Numbered from the stretch's first letter, positions 53,593 to 62,600 are shown. The stretch: 64,000 nt of DNA from Rhodococcus sp. 06-235-1A (GCF_002258785.1 NZ_NOYI01000021.1:62001-126000); one strand, 5' to 3'. Numbers and translations: made by a program. The notes: a model not told the origin generated them from the sequence alone.

Positions 53593-54932
53593 GCGGACTG
53601 CGCGGCATCCTCGCCGATACGACCCCGCTGAGGACTCCGGCCTACAAGCGGTTGTGGTTGGCGAACATCGTCACCGTCATCGGGGCGCAGCTGTCCATTG
53701 TGGCTGTGCCACAACAGGTTTTCCAGATCACGCTGAGCTCTGCCTATGTGGGCCTGACCGGTGTGTTCGCACTGGTGCCGCTCATCGTGTTCGGCCTGTG
53801 GGGCGGGGCGCTGGCCGATGTGATGGACCGCCGCACCCTGCTGATGATCACCACGTGCGGTCTGATCGGAACATCCGCGCTGTTCTGGCTACAGGCGTTT
53901 CTCGACCTGAACAATGTGTGGATCATCCTGGTGCTGTTGGCAGTTCAGCAAGCGTTCTTCGCAGTGAACCAGCCGACCCGCAGCGCCGTTCTCCCGCGCA
54001 TCCTGCCTGCCGAGCAACTGCCCGCCGCGAACTCACTGAACATGACGGTGATGAACTTCGGTGCCATCGCCGGACCGCTCAGTGCAGGCATCCTCATCTA
54101 CTACATCGGGCTCGAGACGCTCTATCTGATCGATACCATCGCACTGTTCGCCACGCTGTGGGCAGTGATCCGGCTGCCGGGGATTCCGCCGGCGAAGTCG
54201 GGTCAGCGAGCCGGGTTGCGTTCGGTGTTCGACGGTTTCGCCTACCTCGCCACCCAGAAGGTGTTGCTGGCCTCCTTCGTCGTCGACATCATCGCCATGG
54301 TGTTCGGAATGCCCAGGGCGCTCTTCCCGCAGATCGCGCACGAGAGCTTCGGTGACCCGGCGTCGGGCGGGCCGGTGCTGGGCATGCTGTTCGCGGCGAT
54401 GTCCGCAGGGGCGGTGGTCGGCGGGGTGTTCTCGGGCTGGCTGCCACGAGTGCGCAGGCAGGGCCTGGCGGTGCTGATCTGCATCGTCGTGTGGGGCGTC
54501 GCGATGATCGGATTCGGCCTCGCCGTGGGCGCAGCCACCGACGGGGCGACGGCCGTTGCCCTGTGGTTCGCGTTGGCGTTCCTGGCCCTCGGCGGCGGGG
54601 CCGACATGATCTCCGCGGCATTCCGCAGCACGATGCTGCAGACGGTCGCGACCGACGAGATGCGGGGCCGACTGCAAGGTGTCTTCATCGTCGTCGTCGC
54701 GGGAGGGCCTCGCATCGGCGATGTGCTGCACGGCGCAGCAGCCGCGTCGGTGGGGACGGCCGCCGCAGCGGCAGGCGGCGGCGTACTGGTCGTCATCGGT
54801 GTGGCGATCGCAGCGCTGGCACTTCCGGCATTCATTCGCTACCGAGTGGGTGCAATCGCCGGCGGCAAGGCGGGAGTGGAGCCTGCGGAACGACCCGGCG
54901 GTAGGCCGGTGGACAATGACTCCCATGGCTGA
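53589..54932 (+). CDS. MFS transporter (EntS/DHA3-like)
   Basis: 447 aa, twelve helices. N-terminus LRTPAYKRLWLANIVTVIGA QLS-type, motif A GGALADVMDRRTLLMI, and NQPTRSAVLPRILPAEQLPA AN-type loop typical of MFS_3 exporters. GTG 53589 is coupled to the pdxH stop. The last 25 residues (KAGVEPAERPGGRPVDNDSH) are encoded partly by a copy of the dispersed 22-bp element, and the gene overlaps the next by 17 bases. Substrate unknown. Confidence 0.88.
   Translation: MSGLRGILADTTPLRTPAYKRLWLANIVTVIGAQLSIVAVPQQVFQITLSSAYVGLTGVFALVPLIVFGLWGGALADVMDRRTLLMITTCGLIGTSALFWLQAFLDLNNVWIILVLLAVQQAFFAVNQPTRSAVLPRILPAEQLPAANSLNMTVMNFGAIAGPLSAGILIYYIGLETLYLIDTIALFATLWAVIRLPGIPPAKSGQRAGLRSVFDGFAYLATQKVLLASFVVDIIAMVFGMPRALFPQIAHESFGDPASGGPVLGMLFAAMSAGAVVGGVFSGWLPRVRRQGLAVLICIVVWGVAMIGFGLAVGAATDGATAVALWFALAFLALGGGADMISAAFRSTMLQTVATDEMRGRLQGVFIVVVAGGPRIGDVLHGAAAASVGTAAAAAGGGVLVVIGVAIAALALPAFIRYRVGAIAGGKAGVEPAERPGGRPVDNDSHG
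54873..54894. repeat. Diverged copy of the dispersed 22-bp element
   Basis: GGAGTGGAGCCTGCGGAACG plus AC matches the tandem unit at 28706 in 19 of 22 positions. It sits in the last codons of the MFS gene and supplies part of its tail. Confidence 0.65.
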
Positions 54933-55845
54933 CGCGCAGACCTACTCCTTGACGAGCGGCAAGTATCGGGCAGACATCGCTGCCGTCGGAGCAGGCCTGC
55001 GGGTTCTCGAGTACGACGGCGCAGCGCTCACCGAGACCTGGGAGGCCGGCACCAAGCCGCCGCTGTCGGCGGGGTTGGTGTTGGCCCCATGGCCGAATCG
55101 CACGGCCGATGGAACCTTCACATTCGATGGCGTCGAGCATCGGATGGAGATCAGCGAGCCCTCGCGGAACAATGCGAGCCACGGTTTCGTCCGTCGAGTG
55201 GCGTGGACACTGGTCCAGCACACCGACAGTCGCGTCGAGCAGAGCGTGGATATCGGGACGCATCAGGGCTGGCCGTTCTCGGTGACGCTGACCGTGGTGC
55301 ACGAGCTCTCGGCGGACGGTCTCACAGTGACGGCAACAGCGAAGAACACCGGCGATTCCGCGGCTCCGTACGGGATGGGTTTCCACACGTACGCCAGGGT
55401 TGGCGATGTGCCGCTCGACGACTGCACGCTCGAGTTCTCGGCCGGAACGCGCTTACCTCTCGATCCGGAACGCAATCTGCCCGTGGGCAATTCGGTGTCG
55501 ACGGCCGATACCGAGTACGACTTCAGGAAGCCGCGAACGCTGCGGGGAGTGCAGCTCGATACCCCGTTCAGTGCGTCGTTGCCCGATGCCGACGGGCGCG
55601 CGAATCATGTACTGCGTGGGCCGGACGGCGCCGCGACCGTACTGTGGACCGACAGCAATTTCGGTTGGGTGCAGGTGTTCACCGCCGATCCGGCCAACGA
55701 TCAGGCCTATCCCGATCGGGGCCGGGCGTTGGCGATCGAACCGATGACCTGCCCACCCGATGCGTTGAACTCCGAGATCGATCTGATCGTGCTCGAGCCG
55801 GGGCAAACCTGGTCGGGCACCTTGGGAATGAGGTACGAGAAGTGA
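54916..55845 (+). CDS. Aldose 1-epimerase (galactose mutarotase-like)
   Basis: 309 aa. Interconverts sugar anomers. Family motifs: LVLAPWPNRTADGTFTFDGV, NNASHGFVRRVAW with the first active-site His, PYGMGFHTYARVG with the second, and IEPMTCPPDALNSEI carrying the general-base Glu region. ATG 54916 or 54925. Its stop overlaps the GTG of the PfkB kinase gene (GTGA), so both probably handle the same sugar. Confidence 0.88.
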   Translation: MTPMADAQTYSLTSGKYRADIAAVGAGLRVLEYDGAALTETWEAGTKPPLSAGLVLAPWPNRTADGTFTFDGVEHRMEISEPSRNNASHGFVRRVAWTLVQHTDSRVEQSVDIGTHQGWPFSVTLTVVHELSADGLTVTATAKNTGDSAAPYGMGFHTYARVGDVPLDDCTLEFSAGTRLPLDPERNLPVGNSVSTADTEYDFRKPRTLRGVQLDTPFSASLPDADGRANHVLRGPDGAATVLWTDSNFGWVQVFTADPANDQAYPDRGRALAIEPMTCPPDALNSEIDLIVLEPGQTWSGTLGMRYEK

Positions 55846-56780
55846 CGATTCTGGTGTGCGGCGAGGCATTGGTCGACCTGGTCCCGGTGCACGAAGGACC
55901 TTTGCTCTCGCCCAAGCTCGGCGGCGGACCGTTCAACGTCGCTGTCGCGATCGGCCGATTGGGCTCGCCGGTAGCGTATCTGTCGCGGATCTCCCGCGAC
56001 CCGTTCGGCGAACAGATCCTGGCGAGTCTGCGCGACGCAGGCGTCGACGTCTCGTGGGTGCAGCGCGGCGACGAGCCGACGACGTTGGCGATGACCACGC
56101 TCGCCGAGGACGGCAGCGCCGAGTACTCGTTCTACGCCGATGGCACCGCCGATCGCCTCGTGGCCGATCCCGGCGACCTGCCGGACGAGATCAGCGTGCT
56201 GTCCTTCGGCACGCTGTCCCTGCTCTACGAGCCCGGTGCGTCGATGTACGCGGGACTACTTCACCGGGCGCGGGCGGCGGGCAAGCTCACGATGCTCGAC
56301 CCCAACATCCGGCCTGCCGCCATCGACAGCACCAGCGGCGATATCACCGCCGACGGCTTCCGCGACCGGTTCCGTTCGTGGTTGCCCAGCATCGACATTC
56401 TCAAGGTGTCCGAGGACGACTCGTTCTGGTTGGGGCTCGGAACCCAGGGGACCACTGTCGACGATTGGCTCGCGGCCGGGGTCACCGCGGTGGTCATGAC
56501 CCGCGGCGGCGATGGCATCTCGGTCTTCACTGCAGCCGACGAGATCTCGGTGCCGGGTGTGGCTGTCGACGTGGTCGACACGATCGGCGCAGGTGACACC
56601 GTGCATGGCGCTCTGCTCAGCTTTTTGCAGAAGGAGAGCATTATCACATCGAACGCGGTGAAAGAGATGAGCAAGCAAGATTGGCAACACGCGCTCGACT
56701 TCGCCGCGAAAGCTGCGGCGATCACGGTTTCGCGACCCGGTGCCGACCCTCCCTGGGCGTCCGAGGCGTCGAGAGACTAG
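55842..56780 (+). CDS. PfkB-family carbohydrate kinase (fructokinase-like)
   Basis: 312 aa. Begins VTILVCGEALVDLVPVHEGP; first PfkB signature GGGPFNVAVAIGRLGSPVAY; second signature with catalytic Asp DTIGAGDTVHGALLSF. Phosphorylates a sugar, most likely fructose, with ATP. GTG 55842 is coupled to the epimerase. Seventy bases upstream of gltA, but gltA has its own promoter region. Confidence 0.9.
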   Translation: MTILVCGEALVDLVPVHEGPLLSPKLGGGPFNVAVAIGRLGSPVAYLSRISRDPFGEQILASLRDAGVDVSWVQRGDEPTTLAMTTLAEDGSAEYSFYADGTADRLVADPGDLPDEISVLSFGTLSLLYEPGASMYAGLLHRARAAGKLTMLDPNIRPAAIDSTSGDITADGFRDRFRSWLPSIDILKVSEDDSFWLGLGTQGTTVDDWLAAGVTAVVMTRGGDGISVFTAADEISVPGVAVDVVDTIGAGDTVHGALLSFLQKESIITSNAVKEMSKQDWQHALDFAAKAAAITVSRPGADPPWASEASRD

Positions 56781-56816
56781 TTTCACTATCGACGTTAGAA
56801 CTGTCCGCTTCAAGTA

Positions 56817-56831
56817 CGTGTCCGTTACACG
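56817..56831. promoter_or_regulatory. Possible operator upstream of gltA
   Basis: CGTGTCCGTTACACG is an inverted repeat with 5-base arms (CGTGT/ACACG) and a 5-base spacer, 20 bases before the gltA start. It is not a CRP consensus site. Citrate synthase genes of corynebacteria are controlled by several regulators (GlxR, RamA, RamB), none clearly matched here. Confidence 0.35.
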
Positions 56832-56850
56832 AGTTCGAGAGGGACCATTC

Positions 56851-58149
56851 GTGCCCGCTGAGAATGACGCCAAAGCCACCCTCACCTATCCCGGTGGCGA
56901 ATACTCCATGTCGATTGCCGAGGCCTCCGAAGGCAACAACGGCATCGAGCTGGGAAAGCTGCTGGCGACCACCGGCTACACGACATTGGACGGCGGGTTC
57001 GTCAACACCGCATCGACCAAGTCGGCCATCACCTACATCGACGGCGACGCAGGCATCCTGCGCTACCGCGGATACCCGATCGAGCAGCTCGCGGGCAAGT
57101 CTTCGTTCATCGAGGTCAGCTACCTGCTGATCTACGGGGAGCTGCCGTCCGCAGATCAGCTCGAGACGTTCACCGACAAGATCCGTCGGCACACTCTGCT
57201 GCACGAGGATCTCAAGCGGTTCTTCGACGGCTTCCCGCGTAACGCGCACCCGATGCCGGTGCTGTCGAGCGCCGTCAATGCGCTGTCGGCGTACTACCAG
57301 GATTCGCTGGACCCCAACGATCCGGCGCAGGTCGAGCTGTCGACCATCCGCTTGCTGGCCAAGCTGCCGACCATCGCGGCGTACGCATACAAGAAGTCCG
57401 TCGGTCAGCCGTTCCTGTACCCGGACAACTCGAAGAGCCTGGTCGAGAACTTCCTGCGTCTGACCTTCGGATTCCCGGCCGAGCCGTACGAGGTGGATCC
57501 CGAGATCGTCAAGGCACTCGACATGCTGCTCATCCTGCATGCCGATCACGAGCAGAACTGCTCCACCTCGACGGTGCGCCTCGTCGGATCCTCGCAGGCC
57601 AACCTGTTCACCTCGATCTCCGGTGGCATCAACGCCCTGTGGGGACCGCTGCACGGTGGAGCCAACCAGGCCGTGCTCGAGATGCTCGACAAGATCAAGG
57701 CCGAGGGCGGCGACGCCACGGACTTCCTGCGTCGAGTGAAGAACAAGGAAGACGGCGTCAAGCTCATGGGCTTCGGACACCGGGTGTACAAGAACTTCGA
57801 TCCGCGCGCGACGCTGGTCAAGGAAACTGCGCACACGATCCTCGGCAAGCTGGGTAACGGCGACGAGCTGCTCGAGATCGCTCTGAAGCTCGAGGAAACC
57901 GCGCTCACCGACGACTACTTCGTCGAGCGCAAGCTCTACCCCAACGTGGACTTCTACACCGGCCTGATCTACCGCGCGATGGGCTTTCCGCCGCGCATGT
58001 TCACGGTGTTGTTCGCGATGGGCCGTCTCCCGGGCTGGATCGCGCACTGGCGCGAGCAGAACGAGGACACGACCGGCAAGATCGGCCGCCCGCGCCAGAT
58101 CTACACCGGCTACACCGAGCGCGACTACCAGGACGTCAGCTCCCGCTAG
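56851..58149 (+). CDS. gltA: Citrate synthase
   Basis: 432 aa, long (hexameric, type II-like) citrate synthase feeding the TCA cycle. Motifs: SGGINALWGPLHGGANQAVL (His), KLMGFGHRVYKNFDPRATLV (His, Arg) and LYPNVDFYTGLIYRAMGFPP (catalytic Asp). Also GDAGILRYRGYPIEQLA near the N-terminus. GTG 56851 after GAGAGGG. Same position as Rv0896 (gltA2) in mycobacteria. Followed by a strong hairpin terminator. Confidence 0.97.
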   Translation: MPAENDAKATLTYPGGEYSMSIAEASEGNNGIELGKLLATTGYTTLDGGFVNTASTKSAITYIDGDAGILRYRGYPIEQLAGKSSFIEVSYLLIYGELPSADQLETFTDKIRRHTLLHEDLKRFFDGFPRNAHPMPVLSSAVNALSAYYQDSLDPNDPAQVELSTIRLLAKLPTIAAYAYKKSVGQPFLYPDNSKSLVENFLRLTFGFPAEPYEVDPEIVKALDMLLILHADHEQNCSTSTVRLVGSSQANLFTSISGGINALWGPLHGGANQAVLEMLDKIKAEGGDATDFLRRVKNKEDGVKLMGFGHRVYKNFDPRATLVKETAHTILGKLGNGDELLEIALKLEETALTDDYFVERKLYPNVDFYTGLIYRAMGFPPRMFTVLFAMGRLPGWIAHWREQNEDTTGKIGRPRQIYTGYTERDYQDVSSR

Positions 58150-58159
58150 CTCGTACTGC

Positions 58160-58205
58160 ACGACAATGCCGCCGGCTCCCCTCGGGGAGTCGGCGGCATT
58201 GTCGT
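58160..58205 (+). terminator. Intrinsic terminator of gltA
   Basis: ACGACAATGCCGCCG (58160-58174) pairs exactly with CGGCGGCATTGTCGT (58191-58205), and an inner CTCCCC/GGGGAG stem extends it. TTT follows. It starts 11 bases after the gltA stop. Confidence 0.92.
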
Positions 58206-58225
58206 TTCCGGCTGGAGATGCGACG

Positions 58226-58843
58226 TCAGTGACGAGTTCGCGGCTGCAATTCTGTTCGAGCGTGCGCGATGAACCATTGCTCCCACTGCTCGGAGGTCCA
58301 GCCGCGCTCGCGGGTCAGTCTCAGCCATGACGAACGCGCCGTGAGCAACCACATCGCGTCGACCACCTCGTCCGGTGGAGGGCTCCCGAGGATGAGTCCT
58401 GCTGCCCAACGGTTCTCGTCCCATCGCGTCTCTTCTCGGACCGAGAGTCGCTGCGCAGCAACGGGATCCACTACGGCGGCCTCGTCCAGCACGTGTTGGA
58501 TCCCCGCGGACCGCTCATGTGCCCCACGGAGCCAGGCCGCGCCCGCTGCGAGGCGCTCCTCGAACGTTCCGGTGCCCATCTTCTCGTAGTCCGGCATTTC
58601 GCGAACGGGGGAGTTCAGGTTGTCCGAGAGCGCTCTGTCGATGCATCCGTCCAGCAATGCAAGCTTCCCGTCGAATTGTTGGTAGACGGTCTGCCGGGTC
58701 AATCCAGCCGCCGATGCGACGCCGGCCATGGTCGTGGCGACCCAGCCTCGGCTCAGGAACATCGTGTGCGCAGCGTCGAGCACCGCCGCGCGGTTCATTC
58801 GGGCGCGCTCGGTGCGTAGGTCCGACGAGTAGGTCCTGGCCAT
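58226..58843 (-). CDS. TetR-family transcriptional regulator
   Basis: 205 aa. HTH in AHTMFLSRGWVATTMAGVAS then AAGLTRQTVYQQFDGKLALL. Start MARTYSSDLRTERARMNRAA at 58843. It is divergent from an alpha/beta hydrolase gene across 47 bases that contain an 11-bp inverted repeat, so it probably represses both. Ligand-binding half has no recognisable features. Unknown inducer. Confidence 0.88.
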   Translation of the reverse strand: MARTYSSDLRTERARMNRAAVLDAAHTMFLSRGWVATTMAGVASAAGLTRQTVYQQFDGKLALLDGCIDRALSDNLNSPVREMPDYEKMGTGTFEERLAAGAAWLRGAHERSAGIQHVLDEAAVVDPVAAQRLSVREETRWDENRWAAGLILGSPPPDEVVDAMWLLTARSSWLRLTRERGWTSEQWEQWFIAHARTELQPRTRH

Positions 58844-58862
58844 GAAATGCAGTCTAGACAGA

Positions 58863-58889
58863 ATTGAGATTACGCTGTGTAATGTCAAT
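58863..58889. promoter_or_regulatory. Operator between the TetR and hydrolase genes
   Basis: ATTGAGATTAC and GTAATGTCAAT are inverted with one mismatch in 11, around GCTGT. The 27-base site ends one base before ATG 58891 of the hydrolase and 19 bases from the TetR start, the expected position for a TetR operator. Confidence 0.65.
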
Positions 58890-58890
58890 T

Positions 58891-59727
58891 ATGAACGAGT
58901 ACGACATCCCCACGCGACTCGGTCGACTGCATGTCAGGGCCACGGGAACAGGACCACCGGTTGTGTTGTGGCACAGCATGTTCGTCGACTCGTCGAGCTG
59001 GGACCGGGTACTACCGGCACTGGCGGGTGCCCGGACCCTGTATCTCGTCGACGCCCCGTCCTGCGGTTCGAGCGATCCGCTGCACGAGCCAACCGATATC
59101 TCGGGCTGTGCGGATGCTGCTGTCGAACTACTCGAAGAGATGCAGCGACGATGGGGCAGCGGCAGCGTCGACTGGCTCGGAAACGCCTGGGGCGGTCACG
59201 TGGGGATGGAAGTCGCTGCCCGACGGCCCGACCTGATCGCGACCCTCGTCGCGATCAGCGCGCCGACGCATCCCATCGACAAGGCGTTGCGCCGGAAGAT
59301 CCGAATGCTGCTACCGCTCTACAGGCTCGTCGGCCTTCGCGGCCCGGTCCGGTCGGCCATCGAGGAGACGATCTTCACCGACCACACCCGGGCCCACGAT
59401 CGCGCCGCAGTGCAGATGCTGCGCGACGCCGTCGCGCGGGCGGGCCGTCGAGCGACTGCACTGGCCATCGAGACGGCGATCCTGAATCGCACGGACTTGA
59501 CCTGGGCTGCACGAGCTTCGGCGCGTCCAACTCTGTTCGTCACCACCGACGATCGTGGGGAGTGGACACCAGCGGAGGCGCGCGCTGTCGCGGCCGTGAT
59601 GGCCGATGCGCGTGAGGTAACCGTCAGCGGCGCTCGTGTGATACCCGCACTGGAACAGCCGGATCGACTGGCCGAGGTGGTGTCGGAGTTCTGGTCCTCC
59701 CACGCTCGCCCGATCGGTGCGACGTAG
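58891..59727 (+). CDS. Alpha/beta-hydrolase fold protein lacking the usual nucleophile
   Basis: About 278 aa (MNEYDIPTRLGRLHVRATGT; an in-frame ATG at 58882 lies inside the operator). Fold landmarks are present: oxyanion-loop region VVLWHSMFVDSSSWDRVLP, LYLVDAPSCGSSDP and the nucleophile elbow region VDWLGNAWGGHVGMEVAARR. At the elbow the pattern is G-N-A-W-G, so the residue expected to be Ser, Asp or Cys is Ala. The acid (TDDRGEW) and final His are also unclear (ARVIPALEQPDR). It may be a non-hydrolytic member or use another chemistry. Controlled, by position, by the divergent TetR gene. Confidence 0.8.
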   Translation: MNEYDIPTRLGRLHVRATGTGPPVVLWHSMFVDSSSWDRVLPALAGARTLYLVDAPSCGSSDPLHEPTDISGCADAAVELLEEMQRRWGSGSVDWLGNAWGGHVGMEVAARRPDLIATLVAISAPTHPIDKALRRKIRMLLPLYRLVGLRGPVRSAIEETIFTDHTRAHDRAAVQMLRDAVARAGRRATALAIETAILNRTDLTWAARASARPTLFVTTDDRGEWTPAEARAVAAVMADAREVTVSGARVIPALEQPDRLAEVVSEFWSSHARPIGAT

Positions 59728-59732
59728 AACGA

Positions 59733-60533
59733 TCAGGCGTCGAAGTGCTTGCGGTTCTTCAGCACCGGCAGAGTCTTGCGCACGGCGTCGACCAGTCCTG
59801 TGTCGATGTCCATCGTCAGCATGCCGGGTGTGGCGTCGAGTTGACCGAGAATCTCGCCGGTGGGGGAGCAGACGATGCTGTGCCCGACGCCCAACGGCGC
59901 ATTACCCTCGGCGGCAGCGGGTTCGGCCTGATCGCAGGCCGCGATGAAGGTCGTCGAATCCAGGGCACGAGCGCGAGCGAGCAGGGTCCACTGCTCGACT
60001 TTGCCGTCACCCGCTCCCCACGACGCCGGAACGACGACGAGTTCCGCGCCGAGGTCCCCGAGTTTCTGGAACAGCGCGGGAAATCGAATGTCGTAGCAGG
60101 TCGCGAAGCCCACCCGAACTCCGGCAATGTCCACCACCAGTGGGTCCGAACCCGGTGCGACGGTGTCGGATTCAGCGAATCCGAAGGCGTCGAACAGGTG
60201 AATCTTGTCGTAGCTCGCATCGATACCGGGGCCGGTGACGAGCAAGGTGTTCGTCACCCTGTCGTCCGCGGCGGGAGTGAACATCCCGGCGACGACGGTG
60301 ATGCCGGCGTCGGAGGCGATGGATCGCACCGCGTTGGCCCATTCGCCGTCGAGGGGTTCCGCGAACTTCCTGATGGGTCCGCCGAAGCAGCGCATCGTCG
60401 CCTCCGGAAACACGACGACGTTCGACCCGGCATGTGCTGCTGCACGGGCGTGGCTATCGATGAGTTCGAGGTTTTCGGTGGGGTGTTCGCCACTGGTGAT
60501 CTGGGCCAGGCTGATGCGGATTGTCGAGCTCAC
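59733..60533 (-). CDS. Nitrilase-superfamily carbon-nitrogen hydrolase
   Basis: 266 aa hydrolase acting on an amide, carbamoyl or nitrile bond. The Glu-Lys-Cys triad is complete: Glu in VVVFPEATMRCF, Lys in ASYDKIHLFDAFGF, Cys in GFATCYDIRFPALF. Closer to the Nit/omega-amidase-like branch than to true nitrilases. GTG 60533 is chosen; the frame extends 24 codons further into the GntR promoter. It is divergent from the GntR regulator, with a GntR operator between them. Substrate unknown; the neighbouring MHS importer suggests a small amide or acid taken from outside. Confidence 0.88.
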   Translation of the reverse strand: MSSTIRISLAQITSGEHPTENLELIDSHARAAAHAGSNVVVFPEATMRCFGGPIRKFAEPLDGEWANAVRSIASDAGITVVAGMFTPAADDRVTNTLLVTGPGIDASYDKIHLFDAFGFAESDTVAPGSDPLVVDIAGVRVGFATCYDIRFPALFQKLGDLGAELVVVPASWGAGDGKVEQWTLLARARALDSTTFIAACDQAEPAAAEGNAPLGVGHSIVCSPTGEILGQLDATPGMLTMDIDTGLVDAVRKTLPVLKNRKHFDA

Positions 60534-60566
60534 GGTGTGACTCCTGGTTTCGTCGGGTGAAGACAG

Positions 60567-60583
60567 GTATACATATCGTATGC
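60567..60583. promoter_or_regulatory. GntR operator, copy 1
   Basis: GTATACATATCGTATGC: arms GTATAC and GTATGC around five bases, overlapping the ATG (60580) of the GntR gene. The same arms recur at 62601-62617 upstream of the transporter. FCD-type GntR proteins commonly bind GTATAC-like palindromes. Confidence 0.7.
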
Positions 60584-61221
60584 AACCACTGTCGGGGAGG
60601 GACAAGGCGTATCTGTTCGTACGTGATCAGGTGCTGTCGTCACCGGCCGCCACCGGCACTTTTCTGAACGAGCAGGAGCTCGCCACGCGAATCGGCGTAT
60701 CGCGCACACCGGTTCGGGAAGCGCTGCTGATGCTGCAGTCCGAGGGACTGGTGGAGATGGTCCCCAAGCGCGGCGCGCACGTACCGGCGATGTCCGGACG
60801 GCAGATCGCCGAACTGATGGATCTGCGCGGCGTCCTCGAACGGCACGCGGCCACCCGTGCGCTGCGCGCCGGGGATGCTCCGATTGCACAGATGCAGCAT
60901 GCGCTCGAGCAACAGGAATTGCTGATGAACTCCGACAGTGCGGATGCACCCAAGGAGTTCATCGATTGGGACGGCACCTTCCATCAGAGTCTGATCGATT
61001 CGGCGGGCAGCGATCTTCTGTCCCGCACGTACGCCGGACTGCGTGCTCGGCAGCTCAGGGTGGGCCTGAGTGCCCTGTTCACTGCTGCCAACCGACAGCA
61101 TCGGGTGTGCGCCGAGCACCAGGCCATCATCGACGCACTGAGTGTCGGCGACGAGGGCCTGGTGCACGAGAAGATCGACGCTCACCTCGAGGTCACACTT
61201 CAGACTCTGCTGCGCGCGTAG
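60580..61221 (+). CDS. GntR/FadR-family (FCD) transcriptional regulator
   Basis: 213 aa. N-terminal winged HTH (LNEQELATRIGVSRTPVREA, LLMLQSEGLVEMVPKRGAHV) and C-terminal FCD ligand domain with metal-binding pattern: DWDGTFHQSLIDSAG (Asp, His), RQHRVCAEHQAIIDAL (His) and KIDAHLEVTLQTL (His). Such regulators sense carboxylates. ATG 60580 lies within its own operator, implying tight autorepression. Its end overlaps the transporter gene by 29 bases. Probable controller of the whole nitrilase/MHS/DUF2848 cluster. Confidence 0.92.
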   Translation: MQPLSGRDKAYLFVRDQVLSSPAATGTFLNEQELATRIGVSRTPVREALLMLQSEGLVEMVPKRGAHVPAMSGRQIAELMDLRGVLERHAATRALRAGDAPIAQMQHALEQQELLMNSDSADAPKEFIDWDGTFHQSLIDSAGSDLLSRTYAGLRARQLRVGLSALFTAANRQHRVCAEHQAIIDALSVGDEGLVHEKIDAHLEVTLQTLLRA

Positions 61222-62542
61222 CCTTTTCGTGCTCCTGGTTCAGTAGCACGTAATGCTCGTCCTCGGTGGGGTCGGGGTTGCGGCCGAGTGCGAGGCCGAC
61301 GAGTGTGACGGCACCGACGATCACGATGTATCCGGCGATCGGCACCCAGCTGTCCGTCTTGTCCAACAGGTACACGAAGATCAGCGGGGCCATCGCTCCG
61401 CCGAACACACCGGCGATCGTGTACGCCAACGAGCTACCGGTGGAGCGCAGTCGCACACTGAACTGCTCGGTGACGAAGGCGGCTTGTGGCCCGTACATGA
61501 ACGAGTGGAACGCCAGGCCCACAACCACACCCAGGATCAGCAGAGGCAATGATCCTCCGCCGATGACGAGGAAGAAGATCGCGCTCCAGGCGACACCGCC
61601 GACGGCTGCGACGCCGTAGACCAGGCGTCGATTGATGCGGTCGGAGACGGCTCCGGCGAGCGGGATCAAGCCGAGCTGGCACGCCGATCCGACCAGAATG
61701 GCCGTCAGCACCTCGCTGCGCTCGAAGCCCAACTTCTGGGTGCCGTAGGTGATCGAGAAGACCGTGAACAGTGCATAGATGACGTCCGGTGCAACCCGAG
61801 ACATGATGCCTGCCAGCAGTGGTCGCAGTTCTGTCCTGAACACTTCGCTGATCGGGGCCTCGGAGCGATCGCCGCTTTCCTGGAGTGCTTTGAATACCGG
61901 CGTGTCCTCGAGCTTCAGGCGGATCCACAAACCGAATCCGACGAGTACTGCCGAGAAGAGGAATGCAACACGCCATCCCCAGGACTCGAACTGCTGGTCG
62001 GTCAATGTCAGTGTCAGCACCGCGAGTGCGCCGTTGGCGAGCAGATTGCCCGCGGGTGGTCCGATCTGCGCGGCGGAGGACCAGAACCCGCGTTTGCGGG
62101 GATCGCCGTATTCGCTGGAGAGCAGAACGGCACCACCCCACTCGCCGCCGACCGCGACGCCCTGGCAGAACCGCATCGTGACGAGGATGATCGGCGCCGC
62201 GATACCGATGGTGTCGTAGCCGGGGATCAAACCGATGGCGAATGTCGTGACGCCGATCAACAGCAGGGTGATGACGAGTAGCTGCTTTCGGCCGATGACG
62301 TCGCCGAGTCGGCCGAAGACGAATCCACCGACCGGACGGGCGATGTACCCGACGGCGTATGTCGAGAAGGCCAGCAGTGTTCCGGTCAGCGGGTCGCTGT
62401 CCGGGAAGAAGACCAGCGGAAACACCAACGCGGCGGCGGCCGAGTAGACGGCGAAGTCGTACCACTCCAATGCCGTTCCGGTCAGGCTGGCCGCGAAGGC
62501 CTTGGCCAGGCCCTTTCTATCCACCGAAACAGGTTCGGTCAT
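61193..62542 (-). CDS. MHS-family major facilitator transporter
   Basis: 449 aa, twelve helices. Family signature TALEWYDFAVYSAAAALVFP in helix 1, motif A FGRLGDVIGRKQLLVI, CQGVAVGGEWGGAVLLSSEY and WGWRVAFLFSAVLVGFGLWI. Proton symport of a carboxylate, betaine or similar small metabolite, by family. ATG 62542. A GntR operator copy lies 59 bases upstream, between this gene and the divergent DUF2848 gene. The 3' end overlaps the gntR gene. Confidence 0.93.
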   Translation of the reverse strand: MTEPVSVDRKGLAKAFAASLTGTALEWYDFAVYSAAAALVFPLVFFPDSDPLTGTLLAFSTYAVGYIARPVGGFVFGRLGDVIGRKQLLVITLLLIGVTTFAIGLIPGYDTIGIAAPIILVTMRFCQGVAVGGEWGGAVLLSSEYGDPRKRGFWSSAAQIGPPAGNLLANGALAVLTLTLTDQQFESWGWRVAFLFSAVLVGFGLWIRLKLEDTPVFKALQESGDRSEAPISEVFRTELRPLLAGIMSRVAPDVIYALFTVFSITYGTQKLGFERSEVLTAILVGSACQLGLIPLAGAVSDRINRRLVYGVAAVGGVAWSAIFFLVIGGGSLPLLILGVVVGLAFHSFMYGPQAAFVTEQFSVRLRSTGSSLAYTIAGVFGGAMAPLIFVYLLDKTDSWVPIAGYIVIVGAVTLVGLALGRNPDPTEDEHYVLLNQEHEKATRAAESEV

Positions 62543-62600
62543 GACGACTCCTTCTTGTGCCTGGGATCACTCTATCCGTTGTACGTGCTCCATACTTGCT

